Assembly: GCF_000383575.1 (NCBI RefSeq)
Contig: NZ_KB911579.1
Coordinates: 3,504,523-3,568,522, forward strand
Length of the DNA stretch: 64,000 bases
Reading direction: 5' to 3'
DNA from: Salinispora oceanensis
GTDB taxonomy: Bacteria > Actinomycetota > Actinomycetes > Mycobacteriales > Micromonosporaceae
Both the position numbers and the translations under genes were made by a program. Of the stretch, positions 47,482-54,968 are shown in pieces. The notes under the pieces are model-generated. The model made no database searches, was not told where the DNA came from, and saw only the letters and a list, made by a program, of their open reading frames with translations. Position 1 is the stretch's first letter; the number at the start of each line of letters is the position of its first letter.

Positions 47482-48405
47482 GTGCGGTTGACGGGGGTGT
47501 CGGCGGAGTCCGGTCGGACGGGGCTGACCGTCCGGACCGCGCTGGCCAACCCGAGCACCCGCCCCGGCCTCCGGCTGCCGGGGCGGGTGACCGTCAGCGC
47601 CGGCCCGGTTGACGTTCCGGTGCTGCATGTCCGGCTCGGCCTGGTCACGTCGGCCGAGCCGGACGACCCGGAGGCCTCCCGGCGGCTGGTGCAGTTCCAT
47701 CAGGCGGAGATCGCCACCGGGTTCGTCCTGCGCGCCGGGCGGGCCCGCAGTATTCCGTTCTCGTTCCCGATGCCCTGGGAGACCCCGGTAACGGTCGTTG
47801 GCGGAGCGCCGCTGCTCAGCCTACGGATGGGGCTGCGTACCGAGGTGGCGATCGAACCCGGGCTGGATCAGGGCGCGATGGTGCCGCTCTTCGTGCACCC
47901 GCTGATCGCCCAGGCGCACATCCTCACCACCCTGGACATGCTGGGGTTCAGCCTGCGGCAGGCCGGCTCGGTCGCGGCCCGGTTGCCCGGCGTTGAGCAG
48001 CAGCTCTCGCTGCACCAGCGGCTGGGCTACTGGGTGGCGCCGTTGTACGCCGGGCCGATCACCGAACTGGAGGTGATCTTCATCGCGAACTCCGCCGGTC
48101 TCGAAGTGCTCCTCTGGTGCGATCGGCGGCTGGCGCTGGCCGGGATCACCCACCAGAGCATCAGTCGGTTTCGGGTCTGGCATGACGGTGCCGAGCGGCA
48201 GGACTGGGTGACGACCGTGGATGGGTGGCTGCGGAGCGCGATCAACCGGCACGCGGCGATGGCGGCGCATGCCGACTGGTCGGCGCCGATCAACGAGTCC
48301 GCCCATGTGAGCCGACCTCCGGACGCGCCACTGCCGCCGGGATTCGGGCTGGGCGGCACGGCCGGTGGCCCGGGCGTCGGCGGCGGCGGTGGCGACGGCA
48401 CGTGA
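47482..48405 (+). CDS. Spo0M-like (arrestin-fold) sporulation protein
   Basis: A 307-residue protein with the SpoOM family outline: an arrestin-like beta-sandwich beginning at LDNPST-type sequence (here ALANPSTRPGLRLPG), then FSFPMPWETPVT and LRTEVAIEPGLDQG. A helical second half and a glycine-rich tail follow. In Bacillus Spo0M influences early sporulation; the role in actinobacteria is uncertain. The GTG at 47482 has no strong ribosome-binding site and the start could be a few codons later. It ends in a 16-base repeat that includes its stop codon. Confidence 0.78.
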   Translation: MRLTGVSAESGRTGLTVRTALANPSTRPGLRLPGRVTVSAGPVDVPVLHVRLGLVTSAEPDDPEASRRLVQFHQAEIATGFVLRAGRARSIPFSFPMPWETPVTVVGGAPLLSLRMGLRTEVAIEPGLDQGAMVPLFVHPLIAQAHILTTLDMLGFSLRQAGSVAARLPGVEQQLSLHQRLGYWVAPLYAGPITELEVIFIANSAGLEVLLWCDRRLALAGITHQSISRFRVWHDGAERQDWVTTVDGWLRSAINRHAAMAAHADWSAPINESAHVSRPPDAPLPPGFGLGGTAGGPGVGGGGGDGT

Positions 48406-48440
48406 GTCGGGGTGGGCCGGCCGCTGGCGACGGCACGTGA
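48390..48440. repeat. 16-bp exact direct repeat at the 3' end of the Spo0M-like gene
   Basis: TGGCGACGGCACGTGA occurs at 48390-48405 (including the stop codon) and again at 48425-48440. It looks like a small duplication of the gene end. Confidence 0.7.
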
Positions 48441-48454
48441 CCGACCGAGGTGGG

Positions 48455-49117
48455 TCAGCCGGTGGCGAGTTTCAGACTGAAGCCGAGGAAGAGTGCACCA
48501 ACCGTCGTCGTCCCGCCCGCGGCCAGGCGGCGGCGTTGGTGGAACTGGGCGGCCAGGAATGTGCCCGCGAAGATCAGTACGGTCAGGAAGAGCGCGCTGA
48601 TGAGCTGTGCGATGGACCCGAGGAGCAGGAACGACAGCGCCGGCCAGGGGTAGTGCGGGTCAACGAACTGGATGAAGAACGAGACGAAGAAGAGGATCGC
48701 CTTCGGGTTGAGCAGGCTGATCACCAGGGCCCGGCGGAACGGGCTGCGTGGTGGGGCGGGATCGCCGGCGTCGAGAAGTCGTGGGGTGGCCGGGTCGTGG
48801 CGGGCCCGCCACCGCTGCCAGGCCCCGCGCAGCATTCCCAGGCCCAGGTAGCCCAGGTAGGCGGCGCCGGCATATTTGATCACCAGGAAGAGCGGCGGGT
48901 ACGCCTGGAGCAGGGACGCCACCCCGGCGGCCGAGAGGATCATCAGGACTCCGTCGCCCACGAACACCGCGCTGGCCGCGCGGTAGCCGGCGGCCACGCC
49001 ACGGCGGGCGGCGGTGGAGAGTACGAAGAGCGAGTTGGGTCCGGGCAGCATGATGATCGCCACGGTGCCCAGGACGTACGTCCAGATGTCGGTGATCCCC
49101 AGCACGCCGGACATCAT
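48455..49117 (-). CDS. LysE/RhtB family exporter (LeuE-like)
   Basis: A 220-residue protein with about six membrane helices and the family start motif LPGPNSLFVLSTAARRG near residue 25, plus LLNPKAILFFVSFFIQF in the middle, as in LeuE/RhtB amino-acid exporters. Two adjacent start codons (49117 and 49114) are possible. It lies just downstream of the MFS gene on the same strand with 90 bases between them. It probably exports leucine or related amino acids. Confidence 0.88.
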   Translation of the reverse strand: MMSGVLGITDIWTYVLGTVAIIMLPGPNSLFVLSTAARRGVAAGYRAASAVFVGDGVLMILSAAGVASLLQAYPPLFLVIKYAGAAYLGYLGLGMLRGAWQRWRARHDPATPRLLDAGDPAPPRSPFRRALVISLLNPKAILFFVSFFIQFVDPHYPWPALSFLLLGSIAQLISALFLTVLIFAGTFLAAQFHQRRRLAAGGTTTVGALFLGFSLKLATG

Positions 49118-49207
49118 GCCGGTGCCGACCCCACCGGGGCGAGTCCTTTCCCCGGCGCTGGCCTGTGTCGTTGGCCACCGGCGGCCCGGCGTGGGCGGTG
49201 CGAACGG

Positions 49208-50647
49208 TCAGGCTGCCGAATCGAGTGGATGGCGGCGGCTACCGACGATGTCGGCGAGGTTGGTGAGCAGCGCGGCGGTGACGATGCCGAACTCCACGAC
49301 GAGTGCGTGGCGCAGGGCGGTTGGCCAGTGTCCGTTGCTGGCCGCGACCGAGCCGAGCAGGGTTGCGCTGATCACCGCCAGCCCGATCGCGGCGCCGACC
49401 TGCCGCATGGTCCGGTACATTCCGGCGGCACTGCCGGCGTCTCGCCGGGGCACCTGCGTAAGAGTCAGGGTGTTGTTCGGTGTGATCACGAGGCCGCTAC
49501 CGACTCCGGCGAGGAGCAGCGGGAACGAGTTCAGGACCGAGAAGGTCGTCCCGGTGACGCTGGTGACGGCGATCATCAGGGCGAGGCTCGCCAGGACGGT
49601 GAGCAGTCCGACGGCGATCAGCCGGCGGCCGAGTCGTTCGACGTGCCGGCCGCCGAGCAGCGCGCCCAGCGCGGAACCCACCGCGAATGGCGCAATCGTG
49701 AGCCCGGTGTGCAACGGACTGCGGTGGAGACCGTACTGCAGGTGCAGGCTGAAGATCAGCGGCAGCGAGGTGAAGCCGGCGTAGTAGAAGAAACCGAGCA
49801 GCAGCCCCAGGCGGTAGGTCCGATGGGTGAGTAGGCGAAAGTCGAAGACCGGCGGGTGTCGGCGCGCAGGGGAGGTCTCCCAGGATCGGAAGGCGACGAG
49901 GACGCCGATCCCGGCCGGCAGCAACAGCCACGGCAGCGGCCCCGGCCACTGCTCCCGCTGCAGCGCGGGCAGGATCACCAGCATGATTCCGGTGCCCAAC
50001 AGCAGCGTGCCGATCAGGTCGGGCCGGTGATCTGTCTCGCCGCTCAGCGGTTTCGCCGGAAACAGCCGCCAGACGAGCACCGCCGCGACGACACCGATCG
50101 GGACGTTGCTGAGAAAGACCAACCGCCAGCCGTTCTCCACCCCACCGAGCGCAATGATCAGCCCACCGATCACCGGTCCGATCGCGGTGGCGACGCTGGC
50201 CGTGGCACCGAGAAGCCCGAATGGCCGGCCCCGCCGCTCGGGGCGGAACAACTCCTCAACCAGGGCCGTGAGCTGGGGAACGAGGACACCGGCTGCGGCA
50301 CCCTGCGCGAGTCGGGCGACGACCAGAGCGGTACCGGAGCCGGCCGTTCCGGCGACCGCGCTGGCGCCGGTGAACAACGCGAGGCCGATGAGGAGCGCGT
50401 GGCGCCGTCCCCTGGTGTCACCGAGCCGTCCGGCGGGGACGAGCGCGAGCGCGAACATCAGCGAGTAGCCCGAGACGACCCACTGGACAGCGCTGTTGCC
50501 GGCGCCGAGCGTGCGTTCGATCGAGGGGAGCATCACGTTGATGACGCTCAGGTCGAAGAAGCTCAGGAAGGAGACGGCCGCCGCGATGGCGATGATCCGC
50601 CGTCGTCGGGTGTGCCCGGCTCCGCCTGGGGCGTCCGACCGCGACAT
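49208..50647 (-). CDS. MFS transporter, DHA2 (14-helix) type
   Basis: A 479-residue drug:H+ antiporter-2 family protein. It has the FFDLSVINVMLPSIERTLG first-helix motif and the loop-2 motif A variant GRLGDTRGRRHALLIG. About fourteen hydrophobic segments are present. Such proteins export antibiotics, dyes or lipids. No regulator gene adjoins it, so its substrate cannot be guessed. The start codon region is followed by ~240 bases before the divergent glycerophosphodiesterase gene. Confidence 0.9.
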   Translation of the reverse strand: MSRSDAPGGAGHTRRRRIIAIAAAVSFLSFFDLSVINVMLPSIERTLGAGNSAVQWVVSGYSLMFALALVPAGRLGDTRGRRHALLIGLALFTGASAVAGTAGSGTALVVARLAQGAAAGVLVPQLTALVEELFRPERRGRPFGLLGATASVATAIGPVIGGLIIALGGVENGWRLVFLSNVPIGVVAAVLVWRLFPAKPLSGETDHRPDLIGTLLLGTGIMLVILPALQREQWPGPLPWLLLPAGIGVLVAFRSWETSPARRHPPVFDFRLLTHRTYRLGLLLGFFYYAGFTSLPLIFSLHLQYGLHRSPLHTGLTIAPFAVGSALGALLGGRHVERLGRRLIAVGLLTVLASLALMIAVTSVTGTTFSVLNSFPLLLAGVGSGLVITPNNTLTLTQVPRRDAGSAAGMYRTMRQVGAAIGLAVISATLLGSVAASNGHWPTALRHALVVEFGIVTAALLTNLADIVGSRRHPLDSAA

Positions 50648-50889
50648 CCGCCCCCGCCTGATAGTGAAATGACCGCTTCGTGCTAATCGAAGGTAATGCG
50701 GGATATCACCGGAAGCCGGGGATGTAGCTAAAGATCTTGAAGGTCCGGCATCGGCATGTCAGCCCCTGTTCGCCGGGTTGTTACCGCGTGGGCCCGCATT
50801 GCGTGGTGGGAGACCAGCAGGATGACGGTGGTCTGCGTTGGCAGTGGTGCGGACCGTTGATCATTCTGGTGTCTACCCGGGAGTTGCTC

Positions 50890-52368
50890 GTGCGTAGGAA
50901 GTGGTTGAGTGGGGCGCTGGCCGTGGTGACGACGGGTGTGTTGGTCGGTGTCGCTCCGACGTCGGCGGGGGCCAGGGTCACGGCCGGGGCCACGCCGATT
51001 TCGGGGGCACTCGCCCAGACTGTCGAGTCGGGGCCAGCGCACACCATTGCGCAGGTGCGGGAGCAGTTCCTGCGGCACGGTCCGGGTGCGGAGGTGCTGG
51101 TGGTGGCGCACCGTGGGCACTGGCGGGCCGCACCGGAGAATTCGCTGAAGGCGATCCGGTCCGCGGTGAAGGCGGGCGCGCACGTGGTGGAGATCGATGT
51201 CCGGCGTACGGCCGATGGTCATCTGGTGTTGATGCATGACAGCACGGTGGACCGGACGACGGACGGTACCGGTGCGGTGTCGGAGTTGACGCTGGCCGAG
51301 GTGAGGCAGCTGCGGTTGAAGGTGGGCCTGGGGGGCGACCAGGCGCCGTTGACCGACGAGCGGGTACCGACCCTGGCCGAGGCGATGGCGGTGGTGAAGG
51401 GCCGCGCCATGGTCAACCTGGACAAGGCGTGGGACATCCGGGACGAGGCGTACGACGTCCTGGTTGACACCGGCACCCTGGACCACGTCCTGTTCAAGAG
51501 TTCCGCGCCGGTCGCGGAGGTGGAGCAGTTCCTCGCCACCGACCCGGAAATCCTCTACGTCCATGTCGTGAAGGAGGAGAACGCCGCCGACCTCGACGGG
51601 TTCACCTACCACCAGCCGGAGGCGTTCGAGCTGGTCTTCGACCGGCTCACCGAGCCGCAGATCCAGCCGGCGGTGGTGGCGGCGCTCCGCGAGCGGGCCC
51701 GGGTCTGGGTCAACACCCTGTGGTACGGCCTCGCCGCCGGCTACACCGATGAGTCGTCGTTGCGGGATCCGGCGCAGGGCTGGGGTGCGGTGGTGGACCG
51801 GCACCAGGCGGACATGATCCAGACGGACAACCCGGAGCAACTGATCAACTGGTTGGCCAGTCGGGACCGGGAGCACGGTGGTCAGGGGCAGTGGCCCTCG
51901 TTGCCGAAGGAGTCGGTGCGGGTGCAGGCCGAGGACTACTCGCTGGAGGGTAAGGGGATCGGCTACCACGACCTGGACGACGAGAATCGGGGTGGCACGG
52001 CGGCTCGCCAGTACGAGGGCGTGGACGTCTGCGACAACAATGCGGCGATCGTGATGTGTTGGATCCGCGGTGGTGAGTGGGTCAAGTACACCGTTGAGGT
52101 GCCGAAGTCCGGCACCTACCGGGTGAGCGCCCGGATGTCGTCGCCGTACTTCCCGGCGGGGCGGTTCTCGATGACCTTCGACGGTCAGTCGACGACCGGC
52201 CCGGTGGATGTGGCGGGCACGACCTCACACGATGCCTTCGAACTGCAGGAGATCGAGGGGACCCACTACCTGCGTCGGGGTACGCACGAGTTTGAGGTGC
52301 GGATGGACGAGGACGCCTACCAGAACTTCAACATCGACTATTTCCAGTTCGACCGCGTCAAGCAGTGA
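50890..52368 (+). CDS. Secreted glycerophosphodiester phosphodiesterase with CBM6-like domain
   Basis: A 492-residue exported enzyme. GTG 50890 has a GGGAG site six bases upstream and begins a signal peptide with an RRKWLSG start, possibly Tat-type, cleaved near residue 28. The GDPD barrel shows H74 in AHRGHW, the PENSLKAI segment, E101/D103 in EIDVRRTADG and H116 in LMHD, so it should be active on glycerophosphodiesters. From about residue 365 there is a CBM6-like beta-sandwich (VQAEDYSLEG ... NFNIDYFQFDRV). It may scavenge phosphate from wall or lipid polymers. A terminator and a copy of its last codons follow. Confidence 0.9.
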   Translation: MRRKWLSGALAVVTTGVLVGVAPTSAGARVTAGATPISGALAQTVESGPAHTIAQVREQFLRHGPGAEVLVVAHRGHWRAAPENSLKAIRSAVKAGAHVVEIDVRRTADGHLVLMHDSTVDRTTDGTGAVSELTLAEVRQLRLKVGLGGDQAPLTDERVPTLAEAMAVVKGRAMVNLDKAWDIRDEAYDVLVDTGTLDHVLFKSSAPVAEVEQFLATDPEILYVHVVKEENAADLDGFTYHQPEAFELVFDRLTEPQIQPAVVAALRERARVWVNTLWYGLAAGYTDESSLRDPAQGWGAVVDRHQADMIQTDNPEQLINWLASRDREHGGQGQWPSLPKESVRVQAEDYSLEGKGIGYHDLDDENRGGTAARQYEGVDVCDNNAAIVMCWIRGGEWVKYTVEVPKSGTYRVSARMSSPYFPAGRFSMTFDGQSTTGPVDVAGTTSHDAFELQEIEGTHYLRRGTHEFEVRMDEDAYQNFNIDYFQFDRVKQ

Positions 52369-52395
52369 CCCGCTGACTGTCGTAGCTCAGCTTTC

Positions 52396-52445
52396 GAAGG
52401 CGAGTGGCCATCCTGGTCTGTTCCGGGGTGGCCCCTCGCCTTCGC
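52396..52445 (+). terminator. Terminator after the GDPD gene
   Basis: CGAAGGCGAG pairs perfectly with CTCGCCTTCG across a 30-base loop that can itself pair partly. Confidence 0.7.
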
Positions 52446-52449
52446 CGTT

Positions 52450-52491
52450 TCAGAACTTCAAGCTCGACTATCTCCAGTTCGACCGCGTGGG
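52450..52491 (+). pseudogene. Fragment of a second CBM6-like C-terminus
   Basis: This stretch encodes QNFKLDYLQFDRVGW, nearly the same as QNFNIDYFQFDRVKQ that ends the GDPD protein about 130 bases upstream. It has no start and lies beyond the terminator. It is a leftover of a duplicated gene end or of a lost neighbouring CBM6 protein. Confidence 0.65.
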
Positions 52492-52573
52492 CTGGTGGCA
52501 GCCACCGGGCGCATCGGTAGGTGCGGCCGGTCAGCGGCCGGATCGACCGGACGCGGGGGCCTCGGGCTGGTCG

Positions 52574-52789
52574 TCATCGCAGCGCCCGGAGCACGATGGC
52601 GGCCACGATGATCATCAGGATGAGCGCCGCGATCAGCTGGTGCCGGGTGGTGGCGGACGGCGGGGGAGTGGTCGGTGTGCTCGGCTGCACCCGGTCGCCG
52701 TCGGGCAGCGGCGGCGATCCGTGCGGGTCACGGTACGCGCGCCGGTCAGCGCGCGCCGGCTGGTCGGTGGGCGGGTTGTCGTCGGCCAT
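52574..52789 (-). CDS. Small tail-anchored membrane protein (71 aa)
   Basis: A polar, proline-rich N-terminal region of ~48 residues is followed by one hydrophobic helix (LIAALILMIIVAAIVL) and a short basic tail, so it is a candidate tail-anchored protein. ATG 52789 overlaps the stop of the upstream gene (TGATG), indicating coupling; GTG 52792 is an alternative start. No family was recognised. Confidence 0.55.
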   Translation of the reverse strand: MADDNPPTDQPARADRRAYRDPHGSPPLPDGDRVQPSTPTTPPPSATTRHQLIAALILMIIVAAIVLRALR

Positions 52790-53133
52790 CACAGTCTCCG
52801 TAGCCCCGCGAGCACCGCGGCGAGGAGGTCGGCACCGGGAACGGTGTGGACGACACGGGCCCGGCCGACCACCCGCCCCCCGGAGAGCAGCCGCTCCAGC
52901 TCCGCGCCGGAGACAGTCACTGCGTGGTCCGGGTCGATCGCGCCGGCGAGCGCGGCGCGGCGCAGCGCTTCCGTCGCGGTAGGGGTGGTGGTGGCGCGGT
53001 GGTGGTCGTTGGCACGGCTCGCCTCCCGGGTGTGGTGGTTGGTGGTTGTGGAACGGACCGCCCCATCACCCCCCTCCCGGTGGTGGGGCGGCCCGGCAGC
53101 GCCTCCGGCGGGTCGGGCCCTCCACCGGCTCAC
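52789..53133 (-). CDS. Hypothetical protein (114 aa)
   Basis: The N-terminal half is a low-complexity His/Thr/Arg-rich stretch. The C-terminal half (from about residue 52) looks folded, with ALRRAALAGAIDPDHAVTVSGAELERLL and a final leucine-rich helix. It is coupled to the small membrane protein that follows and divergent from the XRE regulator gene at 53229. The GTG start lacks a clear ribosome-binding site, so the real start could be further in. Function unknown. Confidence 0.45.
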   Translation of the reverse strand: MSRWRARPAGGAAGPPHHREGGDGAVRSTTTNHHTREASRANDHHRATTTPTATEALRRAALAGAIDPDHAVTVSGAELERLLSGGRVVGRARVVHTVPGADLLAAVLAGLRRL

Positions 53134-53228
53134 GCCGTCTACGGGCAGTTTTCCGACAGTTGTGGGGCGAACACACCGCGTAGTACTAGGTTTTTGGGAC
53201 GTCTGGAACGTTTAGGGGAGGTTGAAGC

Positions 53229-53996
53229 ATGAACCACGCAGTCATCGCGGCGATGGCGGAGGCGGGTGAGACCGCCGAGAGCCTCGCAGCTCAGATCGGT
53301 GTGGATCCGAAGACGGCCGCGAAATGGGCGAGCCGTGGACGGATTCCCCAGACCCGACACCGCGCGAAGGTGGCCGCGATCCTCAAGCGGGAGGTGGAGG
53401 ACCTGTGGCCGGACGCGGTGCGGCGGCGCGAGCCGGCGTGGTTCCGCCCGTGGGCCGATATTGAACGTGAGGCGGTGTCGCTCCGCGCGTTTCAACTTGC
53501 GTGGGTGCCGGGCCTGCTGCAGACCGCGGCGTACGCGCGGGCGACCCTCGCCGGTGAGGCGCTCAGCCCCGACACGGTCGAGGAGTTGGTCGACGTGCGG
53601 ATCAAGCGGCAGGCAATCCTGCGTCGGGACCGGGCGCCGATGTTCATCGCGGTGCTGGACGAGCTGATCCTCCGCCGGTCCGCCTACGGCGACCGCGCGT
53701 TGATGCGGGAGCAGTGCGAGCAGCTGGCGGCTTCCGCGGAGTTACCGAACGTGTCGATCCATGTCGTGCCGCTCTCGGCCGGTATGCACCCTGGTCTCGG
53801 CGGTCCGTTCACCCTCGCCGAGTTGGAGAAGGGCACAGTGGTGGCCCATGTGGACAGCCAGGCGAAGGCGCAACTGGTCGATGGCGTCACGGATATTGCT
53901 ACGCTGAGTCGACGGTGGGAACGCATCCGTGGGGAGGCCCTCTCCCGGGCGCAGTCCCGAGACCTGCTCAGGGAAGCGGCAAGTTCATGGACCTGA
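53229..53996 (+). CDS. Helix-turn-helix regulator with DUF5753-type C-terminus
   Basis: A 255-residue protein with an XRE-like helix-turn-helix at residues ~15-60 (LAAQIGVDPKTAAKWASRGRIP). A DUF5753-type domain starts around residue 75 (VSLRAFQLAWVPGLLQTAAYARA, later VDVRIKRQAILRRD). Such proteins in Streptomyces and relatives are nearly always paired with a DUF397 protein and affect development or antibiotic production; some pairs behave like toxin-antitoxin systems. A GGGGAGG site precedes the ATG. It overlaps the DUF397 gene by 10 bases. Confidence 0.88.
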   Translation: MNHAVIAAMAEAGETAESLAAQIGVDPKTAAKWASRGRIPQTRHRAKVAAILKREVEDLWPDAVRRREPAWFRPWADIEREAVSLRAFQLAWVPGLLQTAAYARATLAGEALSPDTVEELVDVRIKRQAILRRDRAPMFIAVLDELILRRSAYGDRALMREQCEQLAASAELPNVSIHVVPLSAGMHPGLGGPFTLAELEKGTVVAHVDSQAKAQLVDGVTDIATLSRRWERIRGEALSRAQSRDLLREAASSWT

Positions 53997-54178
53997 TCGG
54001 CGCGCAGTGGCGCAAGAGCAGTAAGAGCGGCAACAACGGCGGCGACTGCGTCGAGGTCGCCGGTAACCTTCCCGGCGTCGTGGGGGTCCGGGACTCCAAG
54101 GATCCGGCTGGGCCGGCGTTGCTCTTCGGCCCGGCGGCGTGGCGGGCGTTCGTCGCCCAACTCCCCGGACAGCCCTGA
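53987..54178 (+). CDS. DUF397 protein
   Basis: A 63-residue protein with the full DUF397 pattern: WRKSSKSGNNGGDCVEVA near the start, VGVRDSKDP in the middle and AWRAFVAQL at the end. The start lies inside the last codons of the regulator gene (10-base overlap), so the pair is translationally coupled. Family members act as small partners of DUF5753 regulators. Confidence 0.9.
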   Translation: MDLIGAQWRKSSKSGNNGGDCVEVAGNLPGVVGVRDSKDPAGPALLFGPAAWRAFVAQLPGQP

Positions 54179-54219
54179 CCTCACCCACGGGCAGCCCCGA
54201 CCACTCCGTAACCACTGAA

Positions 54220-54250
54220 CCCCCAACCCGGCCGGTTGCCAGGTTGGGGG
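54220..54250 (+). terminator. Terminator after the DUF397 gene
   Basis: CCCCCAACC and GGTTGGGGG form a perfect 9-bp stem with a 13-base loop, about 40 bases after the stop. Confidence 0.75.
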
Positions 54251-54288
54251 CTCAGCGCGTTGCTAGGTGCCGTCAGGTGGTGGTGCTG

Positions 54289-54425
54289 CTAGGTGGTGGT
54301 GTCGAAGGTGCTCCAGCCCTGGCCGATTTGTTGGGCTGAGCTGTAGGGGGTGCCGTTGTCGCGTTCGATGTTGTTGGGGTAGGGCCAGAGGGTTCCATCG
54401 GTTTGCGGGCGATGAGTGGCCACCC
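54289..54425 (-). pseudogene. C-terminal fragment of an FG-GAP/VCBS-repeat protein
   Basis: Reading leftward, the frame ending at the TAG (54291-54289) encodes TDGTLWPYPNN, then YSSAQQIGQGWSTFDTTT. This is typical of the last repeat of secreted actinobacterial FG-GAP-like proteins (LWLYPNN ... IGxGW). No upstream part of such a protein is present, so this is a remnant. Confidence 0.6.
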
Positions 54426-54487
54426 TCGCGCACGCCCGGTGGATGGCGAGTCTGGGTAGTCAGTCACGCACCGCACCGACACTGCCG

Positions 54488-54766
54488 ATGCGCATGGTGA
54501 TCGTCGATCGCGAACTGGCGCTGGTGCCCGTCGATCCGAACGATCCCGTTCGGGGCGCCCTGGAACTGCGTAGTCCCGGCGTTGTCGCGGGGCTGGTCGC
54601 GCTCTTCGAGCAGGTCTGGCACGCGGCGAGGCCCTTCGGTGGTGAGGCGTCCCAGGACGAGCAGGGACTCACCGCCCAGGAACGGGAGCTGTTACGCCTA
54701 CTCGCGGCGGGCAACACCGACGAGTTCCAGGCCGGGGTCCAGGCCACCCGCCGCGGCTGGGTATGA
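54488..54766 (+). pseudogene. LuxR-type regulator remnant lacking its DNA-binding helices
   Basis: From ATG 54488 the frame reads MRMVIVDRELALVPVDP, then VVAGLVALFEQVWHAARPF and LTAQERELLRLLAAGNTDE, then at once FQAGVQATRRGWV. The first parts and the final FxAGxxAxxRGW match the C-terminal half of actinobacterial TrmB-like/LuxR regulators. The ~30 residues that should follow NTDE (the recognition helices) are missing in frame, and the N-terminal half is absent. It is probably a decayed gene. This is from family memory, not an alignment. Confidence 0.6.
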
Positions 54767-54968
54767 CGAGGTGGTCGAAGCGATCAACCGGCCCACTCGT
54801 CCTGTCTGTACCTTTTTGGGGGTAATTTTCGTGTATACGGGTCAACGTGAATTTTACTGGCTTAGCTCAAGGAGGTTGCTGCCGCCTGCCGGGTAGCCGA
54901 GGAACAGTCGATCTGCCCCTGGGGTGGCCGGTTCCTCGCCGTTCACGGGGAAGGACGTAGAGATCGCC
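54767..54968. other. AT-richer gap before the beta-helix gene
   Basis: About 200 bases without a gene. The part at 54811-54870 is clearly richer in A and T than its surroundings (for example TTTTTGGGGGTAATTTTC). It may hold the promoter of the beta-helix gene; no -10/-35 pair could be fixed with confidence. Confidence 0.4.

Noticed and set aside
50890..52368. Start of the GDPD gene at 50737
   Set aside because: The extra N-terminus would place a Cys/Gly-rich stretch before the signal peptide; GTG 50890 has a ribosome-binding site and begins the signal peptide.
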